Part shown: positions 43,121 to 53,226 of the stretch, one piece after another | How positions within the stretch are numbered: position 1 is the first letter of the stretch | How the letters are laid out: each line of letters opens with the position of its first letter | Made by a program: the position numbers and the translations under genes | NCBI RefSeq assembly: GCF_041380235.1 | Contig: NZ_JBGIYY010000013.1 | Span: 84,497 to 148,496, forward strand | Direction: 5' to 3' | Source: Glaciecola sp041380235 | GTDB lineage: Bacteria; Pseudomonadota; Gammaproteobacteria; Enterobacterales; Alteromonadaceae | DNA length: 64,000 nucleotides | Notes under the pieces: model-generated | The model's input: only the letters and a program-made list of their open reading frames with translations | Databases searched by the model: none | What the model was told of the DNA's origin: nothing

Positions 43121-45688
43121 TTATCCTCTGATGTGCGACACTGGCTTGCTGGAGGTGGCGGTCTTTTTTAAAGCCCAGGCACTTAGCTCATTTGCGCGTA
43201 TTGGCTTTGAGAAATAATACCCTTGAAATACATCGCAACCAATTTCTTTTAAAGCCTGAACTTGCTCTTTTGTTTCTACACCTTCTGCAACTACTTTGAG
43301 ATTCATATGATGGCTAATAGAAACAATGGCTTTGGCGAGCTCTAGCGTGTTCTTTTTGTGTAGGTTTTTCACAAATGATCGGTCTATCTTAATGACGTCA
43401 AGTGGGAGTTCGTTCAAATATTGAAGCGAGGAGTAGCCCGTACCGAAATCATCTAAAGCAATACTCACCCCGATCTCTTGAAGTTGCTTAAGCTTGTCTA
43501 CACAATCCTCAAGATTGGTTAACAGCAATGTCTCTGTAATTTCGACCTCTAGCATACTAGGGCACACCTCGTAGTGCTTCATAGTATCAATTAACAAAGG
43601 TAAGAAATGTTCTTGAGCGAGTTGATACGGGCTTACGTTGATTGCCACTCGTGCCGGCATTACCAAGCCAATTTCACGCCATTTATTAATTTGCTGGCAG
43701 ACTTGATGAAGCATCCAGTTGCCGAGTTCGTCCACCAATGCAGACTCTTCTGCCAACTGGATAAATTCATCGGGGGAGACCATGCCAAGCTCTGGGTTAT
43801 TCCATCTCACCAAAGCCTCACAGCCAAGTAAATTTCCAGCATGATCCATTTTCGGTTGATAAACCGCATATAGCTCGCGGTCTGACTTCAATGCAGGCTC
43901 TAGCATTTTAATTAGTATTTCTTTGCGGTCAATGGCCTCAAGTGAGCTGGCATCAAAAAACGTCAGAGCTTGCCCATGAGTCAATTTGGCATTTGCTAAT
44001 GCGATTTCAGCGCAGCGAATAACCTCTACTTTACTTTTAGTTTGCTCCGGAAATACTACCCCACCGCCATTACAGGTAAGACGAATGACAAAGGACCCTG
44101 CGTGAATGGGCTTTTTAACAATGCTGCAGATAGCTTCCCAGTGCAGTCTCATCAGGGCTTTCGGATCGTGCTCCATATCTTTTATCAGGCATACAAATTC
44201 ATCGCCCCCCGTTCGGGCAATAAATATTTGTTCACTGCAGTAGGCTTTTAGACGCTCACCTAATGTTTGTATGGCAATTTCTGAATACTTAAAACCAAAG
44301 TTACGATTCACTTCTGTAAATCGATTGAGGTCAAACATGATCAAGCCTGACTGAGTGTTATTTACGGTATTTCGGCTGTAACAAAATTCAATTAACTCAT
44401 ACAAACTGCTCATGTTAGGTAGCTTAGTTTGATAATCAAAATAGGCCATTTCGTTGAGTTTTTTGTCTGCTCTGTCTCGCTGCAGCTCAGCGCCTGCTCT
44501 AGATGCAAAGATATTGAGCGTTTGACTCAGGCTATCGTTTTCTTCGATTGTATTTTTAAATAGCAGAATGATGCTGCCTTCAAGCTGCCCGTCATTATTC
44601 AGCATCGGAATACTGAAGCAACTTTTCGCTTCTACTCGCGCGAATATGGGAATATCTTGGTAAAATCGAGTGAGATCCTTAATAACTCTTCCCTGCTCTA
44701 TTTTAGTAATAAGTTCATTGCTAATTTTGGTAATTGGAAATGAGAAATTAGAAATACCTTTGCGCTTGTACACCACTGCTTTTGTATGAACTTGATGTTT
44801 ATTACTATGCGGCTCAACAGCGCAAATACAGCAAAGCTGTGCATTAGTAAGCCGCCTCAACTCATGCATCATATTCATATAAAAGTGGTTATCTTTATTA
44901 TTTGAAGTACCCTTTGCTAAACCTAGCAACACCGACTCTAACCTTTCCCGAATACCCACCTGAATTTTCAAAGAGTTTGTTTTACGATTGAGAGCCGAAG
45001 CAATGTATAAACAGGCCAAAAAGTTTAAGACGGTGAACGGTAAACCATCAAAATAAATCGAATTTAGTGTCCCTCTTTCGATTTGAACGCCGTTTAAACC
45101 TGTGAGTGCCTGTAAAAATAAAGCTGCGAATAAAAGACTAAATAGTAAAAACTGATGGTCTTTAAACGCCTTATAAACAATCGCAGCAAGCCCGCAGACA
45201 ACAAGCATGCAAAAAATGTAAAACGCAATCATGTACGTGCTTTGCGCACCATCTAAACGCGCGACTGTCTCGTTATTAAATACTTGGTACTGGACGAGCT
45301 CTAGTGCGCCAGAAAAGCGAAGAGACGAATCTGACGCTATGTTAATCACCAAAAACAACACGCATAACGCAACAAAGGCATTAAAATAAGGTAGCGCAAT
45401 CTTATATTTCGTCCATCTTAAAAATAGCGAAGCATATGCCGGTAAACATAAAATCAGAATCGAAGTTTGTACTTTTAGCAGCAGTAAAGCGCCTTGTATA
45501 TCAGTGCTGCTATGGTATTGCCAGGTAATGAATTGATACAGACTAGCGCTGAAGCATCCTAGCAATAGCATACTGAACTGCGCACGATACTTTCGAATAC
45601 GAGACACAAACAAAAACGCCGCACACAGCAAATTAATGCCGATGGTACCAGCAAAATAAAGTGCAACGAATTGAGTGTTTTCGAGCAT
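43121..45688 (-). CDS. 7TM-GAF-GGDEF-EAL cyclic-di-GMP protein
   Basis: 855 residues. About eight N-terminal TM helices (1-235, 7TM-type sensor), a GAF-like domain (about 255-400), a diguanylate cyclase domain with intact GGDEF at 494-498, and a phosphodiesterase domain with intact EAL at 624-626 (CEALVRW), EITETLLL and LDDFGTGYSSL. Both catalytic motifs are complete, so it may switch between making and breaking c-di-GMP under the membrane/GAF signal. It is convergent with the small gene at 42737. Confidence 0.92.
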   Translation of the reverse strand: MLENTQFVALYFAGTIGINLLCAAFLFVSRIRKYRAQFSMLLLGCFSASLYQFITWQYHSSTDIQGALLLLKVQTSILILCLPAYASLFLRWTKYKIALPYFNAFVALCVLFLVINIASDSSLRFSGALELVQYQVFNNETVARLDGAQSTYMIAFYIFCMLVVCGLAAIVYKAFKDHQFLLFSLLFAALFLQALTGLNGVQIERGTLNSIYFDGLPFTVLNFLACLYIASALNRKTNSLKIQVGIRERLESVLLGLAKGTSNNKDNHFYMNMMHELRRLTNAQLCCICAVEPHSNKHQVHTKAVVYKRKGISNFSFPITKISNELITKIEQGRVIKDLTRFYQDIPIFARVEAKSCFSIPMLNNDGQLEGSIILLFKNTIEENDSLSQTLNIFASRAGAELQRDRADKKLNEMAYFDYQTKLPNMSSLYELIEFCYSRNTVNNTQSGLIMFDLNRFTEVNRNFGFKYSEIAIQTLGERLKAYCSEQIFIARTGGDEFVCLIKDMEHDPKALMRLHWEAICSIVKKPIHAGSFVIRLTCNGGGVVFPEQTKSKVEVIRCAEIALANAKLTHGQALTFFDASSLEAIDRKEILIKMLEPALKSDRELYAVYQPKMDHAGNLLGCEALVRWNNPELGMVSPDEFIQLAEESALVDELGNWMLHQVCQQINKWREIGLVMPARVAINVSPYQLAQEHFLPLLIDTMKHYEVCPSMLEVEITETLLLTNLEDCVDKLKQLQEIGVSIALDDFGTGYSSLQYLNELPLDVIKIDRSFVKNLHKKNTLELAKAIVSISHHMNLKVVAEGVETKEQVQALKEIGCDVFQGYYFSKPIRANELSAWALKKTATSSKPVSHIRG

Positions 45689-45841
45689 ACCTATTGAGTT
45701 ACCCTTGAATACCTGTCACTTTTTAAAAGAAATCAAAAAGATTTTGGTATGAAAATTATAATGACTTATGGAGGTATCGGGTAATTTTCAATTTTATTGA
45801 GCGGTAAATCTTGTTTACTCACGGGGGATATAAGCGTGCAT

Positions 45842-45893
45842 AAAAAAAGGACTAAGTGTTATAAATGTGGAACCATTTATCACTTAGTCCTTT
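45842..45893 (-). terminator. terminator of the pdh operon after lpdA
   Basis: Long near-perfect hairpin: AAAGGACTAAGTGTTATAAATG and CATTTATCACTTAGTCCTTT around a short loop, about 20 bp with one bulge. On the minus strand it ends in a T7 run (A7 at 45842-45848). Confidence 0.93.
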
Positions 45894-45925
45894 AAGGTCT
45901 ATATAGGCCTTTTAAAAACCCTTAG

Positions 45926-47344
45926 CTATTTTTTCTTAGCTTTTGGGTTAGGCATGTCAGTAATACTTCCTTCGAAAATCTCAGCGGCAAGACCGATAGA
46001 TTCATTCAAAGTTGGGTGAGCATGAATCGTTAACGCGATATCTTCAGCGTCAGCGCCCATCTCAATTGCCAAACCAATTTCACCTAACATTTCACCTGAG
46101 TTTGTACCAACGATAGCACCACCAATGATACGACCGCTGTCTTTGTCAAATATAAGCTTAGTCAACCCGTCGGTAGCCTGTGATGCAATGGCGCGACCAG
46201 ATGCAGCCCACGGGAACGAAGCCGCTTCGTAATTAACGCCCTGCTCTTTCGCTTCTTTTTCAGTTAAGCCAACCCAAGACACTTCTGGCTCAGTGTAAGC
46301 CACTGAAGGAATGCATTTAGGATCGAAATAATGCTTCTTACCAGAGATAACTTCAGCTGCAACATGGCCCTCGTGTACCGCTTTGTGTGCCAGCATAGGC
46401 TGACCCACTAAGTCACCAATTGCGAAGATGTTTTGTACATTGGTACGCATCTGCTTATCAACATTGATAAAGCCGCGCTCGTCAACTTTAACACCTGCTT
46501 TTTCGGCTGCGACTAACGAGCCGTTTGGCTTACGACCTACCGCGACCAATACGCGGTCGTAGCGGACGGCGTCTTTTGGCGCATTTTTACCTTCAAACGT
46601 CACATACAAACCGTCTTTTTTAGCTTCAACACCGGTCACTTTAGTTTCAAGCATGACGTGGAATTTATCTTTGATGGTTTTCATATAGACTTTAACGATG
46701 TCTTTATCCGCCGCGGGAATAAGCTGGTCTAAGAACTCAACCACATCAATTTTAGAACCAAGCGCCTGATATACCGTACCCATTTCTAAACCAATGATGC
46801 CGCCACCAAGTACCAACATTTTTTCTGGGATATCACGCATTTCAAGAGCGCCAGTTGAATCAATTACTCGCTCATCGTCTGGGATGAAAGGCAATGATAC
46901 AGGCTCAGAGCCTGCAGCAATAATTGCATTGTCGAAGGTAATGGTGGTTTTGCCGTCAGGACCATCAACTTCTAAGGTATTTGCGCCGGTAAATTTACCG
47001 TAACCTTGTACATGCTTTACTTTACGCATTTTTGACATGCCGCTTAAGCCTTTTGTTAATTGGCTTACGACAGAGTCTTTCCATGCGCGAATTTTATCAA
47101 GGTCAAAGGTAGGCTCGCCAAAAGAAACACCGTTGCTTGATAGATGTTTTGCTTCTTGAATCACTTTAGCGACGTGTAATAGTGCTTTTGATGGGATACA
47201 GCCCACGTTCAAACAAACACCACCAAGGGTTTCTCTTGCATCCACAATTATGGTGTCGATGCCTAAATCAGCAGCTCTAAAAGCGGCTGAATATCCGCCA
47301 GGACCTGCACCAAGTACCACTAATTGCGTTTTTATTTCGCTCAT
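45926..47344 (-). CDS. lpdA: dihydrolipoyl dehydrogenase (E3)
   Basis: 472 residues. The redox disulfide is in GGVCLNVGCIPSKALLH, the FAD and NAD Rossmann motifs are VVLGAGPGGYSAAF and LVLGGGIIGLEMG, and the catalytic His-Glu pair is in HAHPTLNESIG. It reoxidises lipoyl groups for PDH, and probably for 2-oxoglutarate dehydrogenase and the glycine cleavage system. It follows aceF after 156 bases and ends at a strong terminator. Confidence 0.97.
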   Translation of the reverse strand: MSEIKTQLVVLGAGPGGYSAAFRAADLGIDTIIVDARETLGGVCLNVGCIPSKALLHVAKVIQEAKHLSSNGVSFGEPTFDLDKIRAWKDSVVSQLTKGLSGMSKMRKVKHVQGYGKFTGANTLEVDGPDGKTTITFDNAIIAAGSEPVSLPFIPDDERVIDSTGALEMRDIPEKMLVLGGGIIGLEMGTVYQALGSKIDVVEFLDQLIPAADKDIVKVYMKTIKDKFHVMLETKVTGVEAKKDGLYVTFEGKNAPKDAVRYDRVLVAVGRKPNGSLVAAEKAGVKVDERGFINVDKQMRTNVQNIFAIGDLVGQPMLAHKAVHEGHVAAEVISGKKHYFDPKCIPSVAYTEPEVSWVGLTEKEAKEQGVNYEAASFPWAASGRAIASQATDGLTKLIFDKDSGRIIGGAIVGTNSGEMLGEIGLAIEMGADAEDIALTIHAHPTLNESIGLAAEIFEGSITDMPNPKAKKK

Positions 47345-47500
47345 TATGACCTCAAATTACTGTTATAAGTTAACCGCTTATGCGATGGCGCCAATTGTAC
47401 GGCAAAGCGGTCTTAAGATTGAACCCCTAATACAAGGAATTCACCCTGTTTTTATCTATTTTTCGCGTATTTTACTCAATACTATGAATACTCACTGCAT

Positions 47501-49504
47501 TTATAACAAAATACGACGAATATCTGCCAAACATTCACTCAGATGCACGGCAAAGCGCGCGGCTAGAGCACCATCTATTACTCGATGGTCGTATGACAGC
47601 GACAATGGCAAGATTAAGCGTGGTTGAAACGCTTTACCATCCCACTTTGGTTTAATCTCACTTTTTGATACACCTAATATGGCGACGTCAGGTGCATTTA
47701 CAATGGGCGTAAATGCCGTGCCGCCAATTCCACCTAAGCTTGATATGGTGAAGCAGCTGCCCTGCATATCGGCAGATTTTAATTTTCCATCACGGGCTTT
47801 GATACTGATTTCCATCAGCTCACGAGAAATTTCCATGACGCCTTTTTTATCAACATCTCTGACAACCGGCACTACCAAACCATTGGGTGTATCTACTGCG
47901 ATACCCACATGATAGTACTTCTTGAATATCAGTGACTCGCCGTCAGCCGACAACGAAGTATTAAAGGTTGGATACTGTTTAAGCGCATCCGCAACTGCTT
48001 TCATCATAAACACCAGCGGCGTAATTTTTACGCCAAGCTTGCGTTTTTCAGCAATCATATTTTGCTGCTTTCTGAAGTCTTCGAGATCGGTAATATCGGC
48101 ATCTTCAAACTGCGTAACATGCGGGATAGTGACCCAATTGCGATGCAGGTTTGGACCCGATAGTTTTTGAATACGGGTAAGCGGTTTTTCTTCAATTTCA
48201 CCGAACTTGCTGAAATCGACTTTTGGTTGTGCAATGACCTGCAGGCCGCCTTCACCTTTACCTGCAGTAGCACCAGCAGTGACTTTAGGGCGTGAAAGCT
48301 CATATTTAACGTAAGACTGAACGTCTTCTTTTAAGACGCGATTTTTACGACCAGAGCCCTGTACTTGGCTTAAATCAACGCCAAACTCACGTGCCAATCG
48401 ACGCACTGAAGGAGACGCATGCACGATCCCCGTTTTTGCTTTCTCACCGGCAGATGGATGATGCGGTACTGGCGGTGCTTTTGCAGGCGCTGCGGCTTGA
48501 GCCACTGGTGCTTCTTGTTTAGCTTGAGCTGGAGCAGCAGGCGCGGCACTTGCAGTCGCGGTCGATGAACCGGCAACTTCTAGGAGCAATACCAATGATC
48601 CCATTGATACTTTATCACCCACTTTCAGCTTGAGTTCTTTAATGACACCGGCTTCTGGTGCGGGCACATCCATGGTTGCCTTGTCGGTTTCAAGGGTAAT
48701 CAAGCCGTCTTCTGCTTGAACTTTATCACCCACACTTACCAATATTTCAATTACATCAACGTCGGTAGCATCACCAATATCTGGTACGCTTACTTCAATT
48801 GTTTTGCTTTCACCGCTAGGCGCCGGTGCTGAAGCTTCAGGCGCAGGAGCTGGCGCAGCAGATTCCGCGGGGGCTGCCGCACTGGCAGGAGCAGCTTCAC
48901 TGGCGCCCGCTGAACTACCAATCTCTAGCGTTAACACTAAGCTGCCTTCAGAGACTTTGTCGCCTGTTTTCACTTTTAACGACACAATTTTACCCGCTTT
49001 TGGAGCAGGCACATCCATGGTTGCTTTGTCGGTTTCAAGCGTAATCAAGCCATCTTCTTCAGCTACTGTATCGCCCTCGCTGACTAACACCTCGATGATT
49101 TCAACGTCTGCAGCGTCACCAATATCGGGTACGGTGACTTCGATGATTTCAGTGCCACCGCTTGTAGCAGATGCTGCGGGGGCTTGTTGCACTGGCGCTG
49201 ACTCTTGTGCTTTTGGTGCAGGCGCAGGAGCAGACTCTGCTTCAGCACTTTGAGACGCCGCGGCGCCGGCTTGTTCAGCCCTACCTAGCACATCACCTTG
49301 CTTAATTTTGTCGCCTACTTTTACTGATATTTCTTTGATCGTACCGTCAAAGGGTATTGGGATATCCATACTGGCTTTGTCACTTTCAACGGTGACAAAG
49401 GCGTCTTCAGCAGAAACGGATTGTCCCACTTCAACGCAGATCTCAATTATTTCAACGTCATCTTCACCAACGTCAGGTACTACCACATCAACTAAATTTG
49501 CCAT
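47501..49504 (-). CDS. aceF: pyruvate dehydrogenase E2, dihydrolipoyl acetyltransferase
   Basis: 667 residues. Three lipoyl domains in tandem, each with the lipoylated Lys in a DKA(S/T)MD(I/V)P loop (first ESDKASMDIP, then two ETDKATMDVP), joined by Ala/Pro-rich flexible linkers. Then comes an E3/E1-binding domain (ASPSVRRLAREFGVDL) and the catalytic core with SYDHRVIDGA (catalytic His and Asp). The start has a GGAGGCGGATC ribosome site. It lies 11 bases after aceE. Antisense frames here come from the Ala/Pro linkers and are not genes. Confidence 0.97.
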   Translation of the reverse strand: MANLVDVVVPDVGEDDVEIIEICVEVGQSVSAEDAFVTVESDKASMDIPIPFDGTIKEISVKVGDKIKQGDVLGRAEQAGAAASQSAEAESAPAPAPKAQESAPVQQAPAASATSGGTEIIEVTVPDIGDAADVEIIEVLVSEGDTVAEEDGLITLETDKATMDVPAPKAGKIVSLKVKTGDKVSEGSLVLTLEIGSSAGASEAAPASAAAPAESAAPAPAPEASAPAPSGESKTIEVSVPDIGDATDVDVIEILVSVGDKVQAEDGLITLETDKATMDVPAPEAGVIKELKLKVGDKVSMGSLVLLLEVAGSSTATASAAPAAPAQAKQEAPVAQAAAPAKAPPVPHHPSAGEKAKTGIVHASPSVRRLAREFGVDLSQVQGSGRKNRVLKEDVQSYVKYELSRPKVTAGATAGKGEGGLQVIAQPKVDFSKFGEIEEKPLTRIQKLSGPNLHRNWVTIPHVTQFEDADITDLEDFRKQQNMIAEKRKLGVKITPLVFMMKAVADALKQYPTFNTSLSADGESLIFKKYYHVGIAVDTPNGLVVPVVRDVDKKGVMEISRELMEISIKARDGKLKSADMQGSCFTISSLGGIGGTAFTPIVNAPDVAILGVSKSEIKPKWDGKAFQPRLILPLSLSYDHRVIDGALAARFAVHLSECLADIRRILL

Positions 49505-49515
49505 GATCCGCCTCC

Positions 49516-52200
49516 TTACGCGTAAAGTGGATTGATTTTATCAGAGTCAATCTCTAAGTCTTTATGGGCTGCCATTAAGTCTTTTTCAGAGAAATCCCCT
49601 TGCTTGAATAGTTCGTATAGCGATGCATAGACAATATGATTGGCATCCACTTCGAAATGACGCCTTAGATTGGCGCGTGAATCTGACCGTCCAAAGCCAT
49701 CGGTACCCAACACGCGATATGCGCCAGGAACCGCGTTACGCACTTGATCAGCATAGGCTTTAATATAGTCAGTAGCAGCAATGGTCGGCCCATCGAAGCC
49801 TTCGTTTAGCACTTCAGTAACATAAGGCACTAAAGCTTTCGACTTAGGATTACGCATGTTAGTGCGATCACAATCTATGGCGTTTCGGCCAAGTTCGTTA
49901 AACGAGGTTACGCTGTAAACTTCAGACGCTACACCGTATTTATCGTGCAACATAGTAGCCGCTTCGCGCACTTGCACCAGTATGGTACCGCAACCTAGCA
50001 GCTTCACTTTTTTCTTCGATTTTGCAGTGCCAATCTTATCGAGCAAGTACATGCCTTTTAAGATGCCTTCTTCGCTGCCTTTCGGCATTTCAGGCTGAAT
50101 GTAATTTTCGTTCATCACGGTTAGGTAGAAGAACACATTTTCTTGGTCTTCTAACATGCGGCGAATACCGTCTTGCACTATTACTGCGACTTCATAGCCA
50201 TAGGTAGGGTCATAGCTCACGCAATTCGGTATCAAACCAGCTTGAATGTGGCTGTGGCCGTCTTGATGCTGCAGACCTTCACCGTTAAGCGTAGTGCGTC
50301 CTGCAGTGCCACCTACTAAGAAACCTCGGCACTGTGAATCACCTGCAGCCCATGCCATATCACCCACACGTTGAAAGCCAAACATGGAGTAATAAATATA
50401 AACAGGCAACATCGGTAAGTTATTCAGTGAGTATGAGGTACCCGCAGCAACAAATGACGACATTGCGCCTAGCTCGTTAATGCCCTCTTGTAATACCTGA
50501 CCTTTTTTATCTTCACGATAATAAGCGACTTGGTCTTTATCTTGAGGGATATATTTTTGACCTGAGTTCGAATAGATACCCACTTGACGAAACAAGCCTT
50601 CCATACCAAAGGTACGAGCTTCATCGGGAATAATGGGTACAACGCGGCTGCCCATTTGCTTATCTTTTAGCATGACGGTCAACACGCGCACAAATGCCAT
50701 TGTTGTCGAGATTTCTCTATCGCCTGAGCCTTTAGTAACTGCTTCAAAAGCTTTCAACGGCGGTGCCGGAAGCTCTTCAGTAGACTTAGCTCTGCGCACA
50801 GGCATATAACCATTAAGTGCTTCTCGCTTCTGGCGAAGATACTTCATTTCTTCGCTGTCTTCTTCAAACTTGTAGTAACTTAGGTCGTTACATTGTGCAT
50901 CTGAAAGCGGAATATTAAAGCGGTCGCGATATTGTAATATCGAATCGGCGGCCATCTTTTTGACATTATGGGCAATGTTTTTTCCCTCACCAGCAGAGCC
51001 TAAACCATAGCCTTTTACGGTTTTAGCTAAGATGACCTGTGGACGACCTTTTGTCTCAGTTGCGCGCTTGTATGCAGCATATACTTTTACCGGATCGTGA
51101 CCACCGCGGTTTAATCGCCAGATATCATCGTCAGACATGTTTGCAACCATATCTTTAAGCTCAGGGTATTTACCAAAGAAATTTTCGCGGGTGTAATTTC
51201 CGCCCTTGGCTTTATAGTTCTGGTATTCGCCGTCTACGGTTTCATTCATGACGTCAAGCAGCTTACCTGAGGTGTCTCTGGCTAAAAGTGAGTCCCAGTA
51301 GCGGCCCCAGATGACTTTGATAACTTCCCAGCCAGCGCCCCGGAACACGCCTTCTAGTTCTTGGATGATTTTGCCGTTACCGCGCACAGGACCATCGAGT
51401 CTTTGTAAGTTACAGTTAACAACAAAGGTTAAGTTATCAAGGTTCTCGCGCGTAGCCAAACCAATTGCGCCCAAGCTTTCTGGCTCATCTACTTCACCGT
51501 CACCCATAAAGCACCATACGCGCTGATTTGAGCAGTCTTTTAAGCCGCGATTGGTTAAGTACTTTAAGAAGCGCGCAAGATAGATAGCCTGCATCGGACC
51601 GAGGCCCATCGAAACGGTTGGGAACTGCCAAAAGTCAGGCATTAACTTAGGGTGAGGATAAGAAGACAAACCGTTGCCATCTACTTCTTGGCGAAACATG
51701 TCTAATTGGCCTTCGCTTAAGCGGCCTTCAATAAAGGAGCGGGCGTATATACCCGGAGATGCGTGGCCTTGAACAAACAGAAAATCTCCGCCGTTATCGT
51801 CGGTTGGCGCACGGAAGAAGTGGTTAAAACCGACATCATATAACATTGCCGAAGAGGCAAAGCTTGATATATGACCACCTAATTCCAAATCTTTTTTCGA
51901 GCCGCGTAATACCATCATGATGGCATTCCATCGAATAGCGTTGCGTATTTTGGTCTCTATGGTCTGATCGCCTGGCATAGTCGGTTCTTGACCAGCCGGA
52001 ATGGTATTGATGTACGCAGTAGTCGCATCGTAAGGCAAATGCGCGCCATTGCGCCTTGCTTTTTCGATCATCGACTCAAGCAAATAATGTGCGCGGTCAA
52101 CTCCCTCTTCTTCAAGTACTGCTTCTAACGCATCTAACCATTCTTGCGTTTCTTGCGGATCCACGTCATTGGTGTTGTGGTCAGCCATATTGTCAGCCAT
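49516..52200 (-). CDS. aceE: pyruvate dehydrogenase E1 component, homodimeric
   Basis: 894 residues from the ATG at 52200 (MADNMADH), which has AGGAA at proper spacing; the longer frame to 52224 is not supported. The thiamine diphosphate motif GDGEVDEPES...NCN is present, along with HLGG-type substrate His in AHGHASPG-like segments and DGHSHIQAG. It decarboxylates pyruvate and acetylates the lipoyl groups of AceF. First structural gene of aceEF-lpdA. Confidence 0.97.
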   Translation of the reverse strand: MADNMADHNTNDVDPQETQEWLDALEAVLEEEGVDRAHYLLESMIEKARRNGAHLPYDATTAYINTIPAGQEPTMPGDQTIETKIRNAIRWNAIMMVLRGSKKDLELGGHISSFASSAMLYDVGFNHFFRAPTDDNGGDFLFVQGHASPGIYARSFIEGRLSEGQLDMFRQEVDGNGLSSYPHPKLMPDFWQFPTVSMGLGPMQAIYLARFLKYLTNRGLKDCSNQRVWCFMGDGEVDEPESLGAIGLATRENLDNLTFVVNCNLQRLDGPVRGNGKIIQELEGVFRGAGWEVIKVIWGRYWDSLLARDTSGKLLDVMNETVDGEYQNYKAKGGNYTRENFFGKYPELKDMVANMSDDDIWRLNRGGHDPVKVYAAYKRATETKGRPQVILAKTVKGYGLGSAGEGKNIAHNVKKMAADSILQYRDRFNIPLSDAQCNDLSYYKFEEDSEEMKYLRQKREALNGYMPVRRAKSTEELPAPPLKAFEAVTKGSGDREISTTMAFVRVLTVMLKDKQMGSRVVPIIPDEARTFGMEGLFRQVGIYSNSGQKYIPQDKDQVAYYREDKKGQVLQEGINELGAMSSFVAAGTSYSLNNLPMLPVYIYYSMFGFQRVGDMAWAAGDSQCRGFLVGGTAGRTTLNGEGLQHQDGHSHIQAGLIPNCVSYDPTYGYEVAVIVQDGIRRMLEDQENVFFYLTVMNENYIQPEMPKGSEEGILKGMYLLDKIGTAKSKKKVKLLGCGTILVQVREAATMLHDKYGVASEVYSVTSFNELGRNAIDCDRTNMRNPKSKALVPYVTEVLNEGFDGPTIAATDYIKAYADQVRNAVPGAYRVLGTDGFGRSDSRANLRRHFEVDANHIVYASLYELFKQGDFSEKDLMAAHKDLEIDSDKINPLYA

Positions 52201-52361
52201 AAAAATTCCTATTCTCTTGTTCAAAAAAGCAAGATAAGAGTGCTTACCTTACTCGTATAAAGTTAACCTAACACAAGCATTGCTTGTTGGTAATGATCTA
52301 GACCGGATAACAAGATACTAAGTCCTTAGCTATTAGTCGTAGATCACCGCCTCTTGTGCTC

Positions 52362-53120
52362 TCAATCTGTATTTATTCTTCTTAAACTTCTTTGCACATT
52401 TGCGTCACGCTGATTGATATCTAACAATGTTTGCTCCACAAAACCTAAGTGCTTATGGCTTGCGCTACGAGCCAGAACTGGATCACCTGACACAATCGCG
52501 TCGACAATGTCTCGGCGCTGCTGATTAATGATTTCTTCTACATCTGCCCCACTGCGCAGCATTGCTAAATTACGCTGTATGTTGTCAATGAGCATGGGTT
52601 GCATGGCTCGCATCACGTGCAGTAGCACCATATTATGAGACGCTTTTGCCATAGTAAGGTAAAAGTCGCTCAATGCCTTAGCCTCACTCTCACTATCGGT
52701 TTTCACATTGGAAACTTGCAGTGTCAGCAATGCCGCTTTTAACTCATCAAATTCAGAAGGTTGCCCACGCAGCGCAGCATAAAACGCAGCCATTCCCTCT
52801 AGAGCATGTCTAAATTCAAGTAAGTCAAATTGGGTTTCTGGGCGAGTAGCGACGAGATCCATAAGAGGGTCGGTTAAGGCAGCATTTAAGCTTTTGGTGA
52901 CAAAGGTTCCCCCACCTTGTTTGCGCTCTATTAAGCCCTTAGCAGTAAGATTTTGAATAGCTTCACGCAGTGAGGGGCGAGAAACCTGAAATTTTTCAGC
53001 GAGCATTCGCTCCGGAAGAAGTTTCTCACCGGCAATCAATGTGCCGTCTAAGATCATTGACTCCAAGCGTTCGGTAATTACGTCAGATATTTTTGCCTGC
53101 TTAATCATGCTTGCCGCCAT
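52362..53120 (-). CDS. pdhR: pyruvate dehydrogenase operon repressor PdhR
   Basis: 252 residues of the FadR/GntR type. The winged HTH (LAEKFQVSRPSLREAIQNL) is followed by an FCD ligand domain with its metal-binding His/Asp helices. Position directly upstream of aceEF-lpdA and a PdhR-like box in its own promoter make the identity firm. It represses the operon and is relieved by pyruvate. Confidence 0.95.
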   Translation of the reverse strand: MAASMIKQAKISDVITERLESMILDGTLIAGEKLLPERMLAEKFQVSRPSLREAIQNLTAKGLIERKQGGGTFVTKSLNAALTDPLMDLVATRPETQFDLLEFRHALEGMAAFYAALRGQPSEFDELKAALLTLQVSNVKTDSESEAKALSDFYLTMAKASHNMVLLHVMRAMQPMLIDNIQRNLAMLRSGADVEEIINQQRRDIVDAIVSGDPVLARSASHKHLGFVEQTLLDINQRDANVQRSLRRINTD

Positions 53121-53170
53121 TACGTTGGTTGTAAAGATGATTACTTCTTATTGAAGTGTTTATAATTTAA

Positions 53171-53184
53171 ATGGTAATACCAAT
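53171..53184 (-). promoter_or_regulatory. PdhR box upstream of pdhR
   Basis: On the minus strand ATTGGTATTACCAT, matching the PdhR consensus ATTGGT-N3-ACCAAT except for the last bases, about 50 bases before the pdhR start. Autoregulation follows from the E. coli model. No second clear box is seen in front of aceE. Confidence 0.6.
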
Positions 53185-53226
53185 TAACCAATGCATTGTA
53201 TGCAAGAAAAAACCATTCGTAAAGCC

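Noticed and set aside
48804..49253. 149-residue open frame antisense to aceF
   Set aside because: It comes from the Ala/Pro-rich linkers and repeated lipoyl domains of aceF; composition alone keeps it open.
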